Below are positions 57,200 to 64,000 of a DNA stretch of 64,000 nt, piece after piece (position 1 is the first letter of the stretch; each line of letters begins with the position of its first letter). The notes beneath the pieces were generated by a model that made no database searches, was not told the DNA's origin, and worked only from the letters and a program-made list of their open reading frames with translations. The position numbers and the translations under genes were made by a program. Source of the DNA: Coniochaeta sp. PMI_546 (taxonomy: Eukaryota > Ascomycota > Sordariomycetes > Coniochaetales > Coniochaetaceae); the NCBI GenBank assembly GCA_021432605.1, contig MU271150.1, positions 1,488,001 through 1,552,000 of the forward strand, in the 5' to 3' direction.

Positions 57200-58680
57200 C
57201 TCATGATTGCCCTGTTCATTTGCACGTTACAGAAGTTGTACACATACTGGAAACACTTACTGCCTAGAAGCTCAAGGCCCAAACATCACTCTTGTAGTCA
57301 CGCCATTACGGCAGATGAGAGAATCAACAACATATCAAGAGAGACCAGCTGCTCTCCGATATTTAACTACATTGCTAAGTCTGCAAGTAGTACATCATCT
57401 CATCAGGGGCAGTAGATCAAGAACCACAAGCACACCAGAGTTGGCAAGTCCAGACTTTTGGCACTCCTGAGTGCTGCTTTCAGATTACAACCTGGCGGCG
57501 CTGGTCTGCGCGGCACTGTCTGACGCTTGATTGGTGTGACCAGCAAAAAAGCCATGGAAACTACATGGAAACGCTGGACCTTGAGGATTCAGCCCGGCAG
57601 CTCCACGGACATTCCACCACAATGAGACCTTGATCAGAAAAATTGCCCATGTCCTCAGACACCAGATCAATAGCCACGACGGGGATTTATTCCGGACATC
57701 TCGGGAGGAACAGCATATGTGGACCTCGTCACCTCGAGTTCTAAAGGCCTGATCTCGAAGAACCGAAAGCCAGGCTATGCCACCAAGATTATGATCTTGA
57801 AATCAATCCAAACACCAAATTCCAGCAATTTGGGGACATGAAAGAACAACATAGCTCGAGTTTCCACTCGGGAGCATTAACAATCCAGACCTCCAATACA
57901 ACTTGGTTCACACTCATATGTGACCCAACATATTTCAGAGTTCGCGCCTTCCACTGTCCGTACCTTCGCTTTCGAATGACACACAGTTGCTTACCTAGCA
58001 CAGCACTCTGGTAGCACGTCTTGAACACACGTCAATAGGGCCGTTCTAGTCAGTCTCACGGTGTACCTCACTCACGAACCTGATACCACTTCAGGGTCCA
58101 AAGGACCTGTCGATTGATCTACACCAGATTAAGAGCGGCACGATCTGGGATTCTATGGCAGGGTTTTTAGCCTCTGGCCATCGCAGAAAACTAAGAAATT
58201 CTTGAGGAAGCCCGGACACATTGGAAAGAAATTTCATGGTACCAGACCGTCTATCCCATCTAGACAGGATTCATTTATATCCTGGAATACCTTTGACCGA
58301 GAGAGGACATCAATAATCTAGTAGTCCTAGTTAACGATCACGAACACGAGAAGGCAGATCTCATAATACTCCGCATCAATATTACGACTCATAGGCCCAC
58401 TCAAAGCTCTGCCATGAATATCATCAAGCTTTAACCACTGAAACGAGCTGGATTCCATTCAAGAATCCATTGGGTTCAATTGAGAACATCGCTGTGGTGT
58501 CTGCTCATACCCCGTACATATCAGCACCACTCGCATCATCAGGTCACGCGGCGAGATTAAGAACTTCTGTGAGCGTAGTAGCATTAGAATACCTGGACGT
58601 GGACTATCGAGGTCAAGATATTCTTGGATCACCTTTTACCACACAACCAGGGCTGAATACCAAGGTCGGCTGAGCAAGCA
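57200..58680 (+). pseudogene. Possible decayed gene of unknown identity
   Basis: Several stretches on the plus strand read like protein, in different frames and separated by stops. About 57785-58018 starts near CHQDYDLEINPNTKFQQFG and continues through SGALTIQTSN. About 58317-58435 contains LIILRINITTHRPTQSSAM. About 58470-58673 contains VVALEYLDVDYRGQDILGS. Composition and local codon use look like former coding sequence rather than random DNA, and the region is more AT-rich than the neighbouring genes. I cannot name the family. It could also be an unrecognised gene with several introns. Confidence 0.25.
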
Positions 58681-60686
58681 TTCAGCTCATTCGAAATACT
58701 AAAGTAGAGGGTAGAAATCACTGTCAACTTCGTGAAACCTACAACTCATTCTAAATTACTCTCCTTTCAACCATGGACCATTACACTATATTTGCCGCAA
58801 ATTTACTATTTCTTATTGACCTTGAGTGTACCTGCCCCATGCTTGAAATGTAGATGACCAATTTACTTGGAAGTGAGGAAGCCAGATGAGGCGTGTAAAT
58901 GTCGTTGCAGGACAATGTGCCGCGAATGATGGAGAACATCAATGAGGGTGTGCGCCACGCTCGATCTTATAGTGCCTTGGTGAGTAAGTAATGAGCGTAT
59001 ACTCGCCCAAGCTCAGTCACTCCAGTCTCCAAGTTGGGCAGTTTAGCGGAACCACCGTTTCTAGATGAAAAAGTGGTGGATAATCGCACCGACAATCTAA
59101 CTTTCAGACTTGGCAGTGGATGCTCTGCGGTCCGTGCCGAAGAGAGATGGGCATCAATCGACTGTTTCACAACATCGCTGTGGATTGCTTTTATAGAGCC
59201 GCTTATATCCATGAATCTAGAGCCATGGTTGTCGATTAGTTAGGGTCGACCAGTGCGTGACTGGTAGGTAAATAGGAGAAAAGGGGTTAACCCTAACCCT
59301 CGTACATCGGACTGCGCGGAAAGGGGCGTTGGGCAACCAAGTTGTTGCTGCGCTTTGCAATAATAGGACGTGCCAAGGACAACTTATCTTTTCGCACGAG
59401 GGAGCAGAGGACCAAGAGAGCATGGCAGAGATATAGCTGGAATTGAGGAGCAAGAGGATGGCGGCCACTCCGCCCCATGATAGACCATCTCTACTAGGGT
59501 TTATTTCCACCTCTTGGGCAACATTCTGTGACTTTGCTTGACCTCGTATCCGATGGTGCTCATAAGGTGTAACCTCCTGGTGAAGCAACTGTACTACGTA
59601 TCTAATGATAGAGAGAAGCACCGTTGATACCTCAGATCTTTCCGCTGCCTCTATCTATTGGGTAATACTCTGAAGTCGGCATGTTAATCACTCTCCTCAA
59701 TCTCACAACGATTAGTTCCAGGACTGCGGGAGCAGGGACATGTATGCTGTCCCTAGCCAGCGTGGTATAACCCTCGAGGGCCGCTGTAATTCCTACAACT
59801 CGGGTAGGTATGAAAGGCAGTAAGATCTGACCTTGAATAGTGCTACATTGTGATGGAAGACTGCGTGGTGCTTTTGCGCCCCCGTTTACATCGGCTATAC
59901 ATCAATGCCCAAATATTGGGTGATCTTTTCAGGTCCATGGCCAAGAAGGAAAAATATGTCTCATGCTCGCTTTTACGGGAAATGGAGATTGATAGGGCCA
60001 CTGAACTACTACCCTACTGTTGGTCGAAACTCATTGTAGGAGAAGTCTGGTCTGCACATAGACAGGGCGAGATGTATATTTCCTACTTCAAAGACTACTT
60101 ACTATGTAAAGTCCTTTGTCCAGAGAAGGTAGCAGGATCGCCATTACCTAGCTCTATCGCTTTCAAGGCTCTTCTTGCGCCAGTTGCATTGTATGTTACA
60201 CAGTCTCGAAGCAATCAGTGGAGGGACCTGCACATATAAACAGAGATAGAAACTCGGGGTTCCAAAACCATACTGAGACCATCAGTGACGAAGCGTTCAA
60301 GAACAGACGTCTAAACCTGAGATGGATGAGATTCGTCATCGTCATTTCGAGGGTTGTGTGAAATGGATCCAGCGATCAGTAACTTGAATCGTGTTCTGTA
60401 TAGAGGCAGTGCATTCGAAGCATCGCCTTTGAAGTTCAGGGATTACCACCAAGGCACATCTTTAGAATGAATTTATTTATGCGAAAATATACACCCTCAT
60501 ACTTGAGTTTACAAATCGAAAGCTCCATTAATCTGGGCGCTGCTTAGTGAAGTCTAGACTGCGAATATGCACGCTAATGAAAGAACAAATGCCAGTACTA
60601 TGTAGGGCAAGGTACTGAACAGACAGAGTGATGATTCGACTGACGTGATAGAGAGGAGATCCATCTCAGGGCGTTGGAATTTCGCC
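58681..60686. other. Gene-poor region before the NLR gene
   Basis: About 2 kb. It contains the second telomere-like 16-mer (59286-59301) and a plus-strand frame at about 59853-60239 (128 residues from ATG) with no recognisable motif. I do not support a gene there. Confidence 0.4.
59286..59301 (-). repeat. Telomere-like 16-mer, copy 2
   Basis: The reverse complement here is GAGGGTTAGGGTTAAC, identical to the sequence at 31342-31357 on the plus strand. Confidence 0.6.
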
Positions 60687-63600
60687 TCAGCCTTTTTGAG
60701 TTCCCTCTTTCCTTTCGAGAAGTGCTCGTGTCTTCTCCGCCATGAAACTTATAGAGGACGTAAGCTGTATGTTGACTACGTACGGTGAGTCGGGTTTACG
60801 GCACTCTTCGTCTAGCTCATGGAGGGTACGTCCAATAGCCTTCGAGACATTCGTCTTATCCACCTCCGGTAGCTCTGACTCGTCCAGATCAGTGAGACAC
60901 GTTCGGTCCTCGAATGTCTCGGATATTTGTATACCGGACCTCAGCAGCACCTTCAGGCATCTTAAGGCGCTTGTGGCCTGAGACGGCCATGGTCCAGGCA
61001 GCTTGGCCACGAACAAGGCTGTGGCAGTCCTGAGCAAGAGACCGCCTGACTCATTGGGAAACGATGACTTGTGCGCGAGTGTCTCCTCCAGTGATATTTC
61101 GAAGTTAAAAAACAAGGACAGAAAGCATTTCGCCAGGCCGACGTGTTCGCTCTCGAGTACAGCCTTGACAAAGCCGGAGGGTATCGGCCACTTAATGCTC
61201 TTGGAGCCCAGAAACTGTCGGATATAGCCAATATTGAGCTGGCTGATGGCCGGGAGACCATGCTTCTCCTCAATGACCATAATCTCCGGGGCGTAGAAGG
61301 ATTCGTCCAGCGCTCTTAGCCAGAGCGTCGCGCGTATGAAGTATATCATGCCCGTCTCAACAGGCCGACTATTGGTGTCGCTGTATAAGTCGCAATAGCC
61401 CTGATCCGACACGAAATATTCACGCGTGGTCTGGTGAATGAACTGAACGGCCGTCCGTTCGAGGCTGTCTTGCACGACCTCCAATAGCCCCGAGCTTCTG
61501 TCATTGATACGGCGCCTCATCTGCGAATCTGTGAACTGCCCGTCTCGGAAGCTGTCGCCTACTATGTTGTACTGGATGAGCTTCGTAAACTTGCCCATAC
61601 TCAATGGCGGGGGGTTATAGTTGACAATCTGAAACATGATGAAGGCCTCGAGGCGGTCCCTGGTAACGGATCTTGTGTTCTTCAGCCGCCCTCTCTGAAG
61701 CGCTCTCCGGTAGAGGTCTTGGAGCTCATTTGGTATCTCTGATAGGGTCTCTTGTAGCTCCTCGACAGTGTCGCCTCTTATCCAGCCGTCCATGAGCTCC
61801 GAGATCACGAGTTTTACCCACATGAAGACTCCTCGTGCCCGAGAGAGGACTTGCTCGACCAAATCCGTGAAACCTGTCGGAGAGTCGTCGGCAATCTCCT
61901 TCATGCCGTTTCGAGTGAACTTGTCGATGTCGTCATGTGTGAAGTCGTGGATCGCGAATCCAGGCGCGTCTCGAAAAGTGTGTGCAAATATGTTCTCAGG
62001 ACGGCTCGCAAGACATATCCTGGCTTTGAAACGCGCACCGTCGTCTATGTTAGCTAACCGCAAAATAAAGCTGAGAAGAGGCTGGTGGTTGCCATCATGT
62101 TCGTCCAAGGCGTCAATAAACAAGCACAGATTCAGCTCCTGCTTACTGGCGATCCATAGCAGTGCTTTCTCCATGATCTCTCTGGTCCAGTTGATGGAGA
62201 AGGAAATGGCCCCGTCCTTTTCCGTAAAGACCAGACTGGAAGCTTCAGCCTCCAACAGCGGGCGCACGAAATTTGTCCTTTGGCTTAGGATTTGGTGCAA
62301 GATGCCTCGAAGAAACCCTTCGAACGACTTCTGCAACCCGAAACCCCTGTCGTGGAAAAAGAAGCCGGCCATGACCCAGTATGAACTTGAATATCGAAGC
62401 AGATGATGCCGCGTCATCGGGTGCTCAAGAGCAAGCTTCATGATCGTTGACTTTCCGGATCCCGGTTTGCCACTTATCCAATACAGCGGCGATTGGATGT
62501 CTCCGCTAAGCCAGCTTTCGAACTGAACCCGCTCCTCGAAGAGCCAAGTATAAGTATCCTCAAACTGTTCGCCGATCATCCGGAATCTCTCTCGAGTTTC
62601 ATGCCGATCTAGAGTTGCTAAGCAGTCTGAATAGGTCAGCTGAGAGTGAACATGTCAGCACTGGATAATCAACTTCAATTACCCTTAACGAGCTGTTCAT
62701 CTCCTATCGTGGCCAGATTTTGTCTGTAACCAGAGTACCCGAAGTGGCTGAGCTGCATCGACTCTTCTGCATAGTGTTAGGCTGACACGAGTGAAGGCAC
62801 ATAAACACGACGTACCTGGCTCTGAATTATCTCCCTGTATCCAGGTCAGCAGTATGGCACTCACTCGCCTGAAACCTACATCATCTAAGCCGGAAAACCT
62901 CGCCATTTTCTCGATGATTTGCATGTATGGAACCACGGCTCTCAGCGGGATGGTCCAATGTCGCCGAAAATGCATCCACGACCATGGTTCCTTTCGTCTT
63001 CAGCTCCTCACGGAATGAATGGACCTTGAGCTTCCCTTCGGCTAAAATCTGGGAGAACGTCCTGCCCACTCTCTCTAGTACCTCTGACTGGACCTCGAGG
63101 GCGCGAAGGATATTCATGTTTGGGTCCTGGGCTGCCAACACCCTGGACATGCCATACGCAATCTTGCCAACCGAAGCAGTCTTGGAGCCCCTGTGCGGCG
63201 TGCCGAGAAAGCAAACACCGGCGGTTGCAGGCAGTACATTTTTCAGGAAAGTTGACTCTGTCCTGGAGAGGGATAGGGCTTCTTTGACGACGATACCACC
63301 CAGACTATGTGCGATGAAGATGATGGGGCGTTTTGTATCGGCCGTCGGGCTTCGCAGAGTGGCAATGTCCATCAGCAAAGTCTCGGCGTGCTGGAAGACG
63401 GTCGCCTTGGACACGGATGAGAAGAGGTTCTGAACCTTCACATCGTAACCCCAAGTAAAGATGCGGGCTTGTGGGAGGAGTTGGGGCAGAAGATCATAGG
63501 GCCAGAACACTTCCTGGTCTCCAGGGTGGAATGACCAGCGCATCTTCTTTTTTGAAGGGGCGCTGGACCCTGAGTCGTCCAACGACCGGGCAGGTCTCAC

Positions 63601-63810
63601 TAGCCGCGTCCAAGTATCCTTTGGATGGCCAAAGAGGCCGTGGATGAAGAAAATGCTTCAGGATAAGGATTGTCAGCATTATAAGCTGTGCCTTGTTAGG
63701 CTTCACCTATCGCTCAGTCTTTGGGCAACAACATACTCCACGACACAAGCTGTGCCCTCGGGCGGCTTGTACACCTGGGTAAGGCCATAGCGATGGATAT
63801 CCGGTGCCAT
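60687..63810 (-). CDS. SesB-like lipase/NACHT NLR protein with one frame interruption
   Basis: Exons on the minus strand: 63810-63737, 63655-62816, 62766-62683 and 62626-60687, with introns of 81, 49 and 56 nt, about 978 residues. Exon 1 joins to give CVVDIFFIHGLFGHPKDTW, the oxyanion region of a serine hydrolase. AHSLGG near residue 139 holds the nucleophile, and FLGTPHRGS follows. This is the SesB-type N-terminal domain of fungal NLRs. The NACHT module has a P-loop GKPGSGKST (about 387), Walker B LCLFIDALDEHDG (about 501) and ICLASRPE. Around 62910-62918 the frame must slip by one base, within a short A-run, to continue from IHANHRE into MARFSGLDDVGF; every exon after it fits. Such proteins act in non-self recognition and programmed cell death. 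No ankyrin, WD40 or TPR repeats are seen at the C-terminus. Confidence 0.85.
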
Positions 63811-64000
63811 GTATATAGGAACGTGGAGCCGTCCGTTGTGTGCCAGTGTACTAGGTAGGTGTACGATGATAAGGTAATACTCATGGCGGGGGTTTGGGCA
63901 TTGAGCTTGAGTGAAGCCTACATGTATAGGCTGACAACATCACGTGGTGCGCGTGCCTGCTGAGTCATGTAAGAGGTTCAGCTTGAACGAGGCTGATGAT

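Noticed and set aside
59853-60239. 128-codon plus-strand frame before the NLR gene
   Set aside because: No motif, no signal peptide and isolated; could be real, but nothing in the sequence supports it.
1-64000. Search for CRISPR arrays, transposons, LTR or other virus-like elements
   Set aside because: No spaced repeats of CRISPR type, no long terminal repeats and no reverse transcriptase, integrase or transposase motifs were recognised.

Overview
This window is nuclear DNA of a filamentous ascomycete (Pezizomycotina, most likely Sordariomycetes). The genes carry short GT-AG introns (about 49-134 nt), there are no operons, CT-rich leaders occur, and the gene set is typical: a NUC-1/Pho4-type bHLH regulator, an ARL8 GTPase, and a fungal NLR with a SesB-like lipase domain. 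I find about 20 protein genes, no convincing tRNA or rRNA, and no recognisable transposon or virus-like element. Exon boundaries were worked out by hand from splice sites, frame continuity and family conservation. They are predictions, not transcript data.

Layout, left to right. 1-2221: 3' part of an NF-X1-type zinc-finger protein (FAP1-like). 3222-4589 (-): BEM46-type alpha/beta hydrolase in four exons. 7942-9057: lysine-rich nuclear-looking protein of unknown function. 9785-10954 (-): peroxisomal RING ligase PEX10. 11581-12878: EXS-domain Golgi protein of the ERD1 type. 13630-15681: long disordered proline/serine-rich protein. 16016-18108 (-): amino-acid permease. 19633-21659 (-): GH47 alpha-1,2-mannosidase. 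22513-23460 (-): secreted, probably GPI-anchored protein. 24370-25257: ATG10. 25325-26050 (-): U1A/U2B''-type RRM protein. 26409-27657: ARPC1. 28599-30726 (-): sugar:H+ symporter of the GPH/sucrose-transporter family. 31797-33006: HIS1. 34105-35090: repeat block with an assembly gap. 35296-37544 (-): inner nuclear membrane protein SRC1/HEH. 38725-40871 (-): NUC-1/PHO4-like bHLH factor. 44136-44462 (-): possible small Cys-rich protein. 45050-47085 (-): secreted tyrosinase. 48197-51970 (-): RNA polymerase I second-largest subunit. 54799-55584: ARL8. 60687-63810 (-): SesB-like lipase/NACHT NLR with one interruption of frame.

Most of the window is conserved housekeeping gene content: protein glycosylation and Golgi, peroxisome, autophagy, actin, splicing, rRNA transcription, histidine synthesis. 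The right-hand 8 kb is different. It is gene-poor, holds decayed coding-like sequence at about 57.2-58.7 kb, and ends in an NLR gene, which is typical of an accessory or fast-evolving region.

The most interesting points are as follows. The SRC1 intron has competing acceptors that would give two membrane topologies, echoing the alternative splicing known for yeast SRC1. The SesB-NACHT gene is intact on both sides of a single frame slip and lacks recognisable C-terminal repeats. An inverted minisatellite block lies beside a gap at 34-35 kb. An identical 16-bp telomere-like sequence occurs twice in opposite orientation. HIS1 and ARL8 contain micro-exons (17 and 20 nt) that simple ORF-based annotation would miss.
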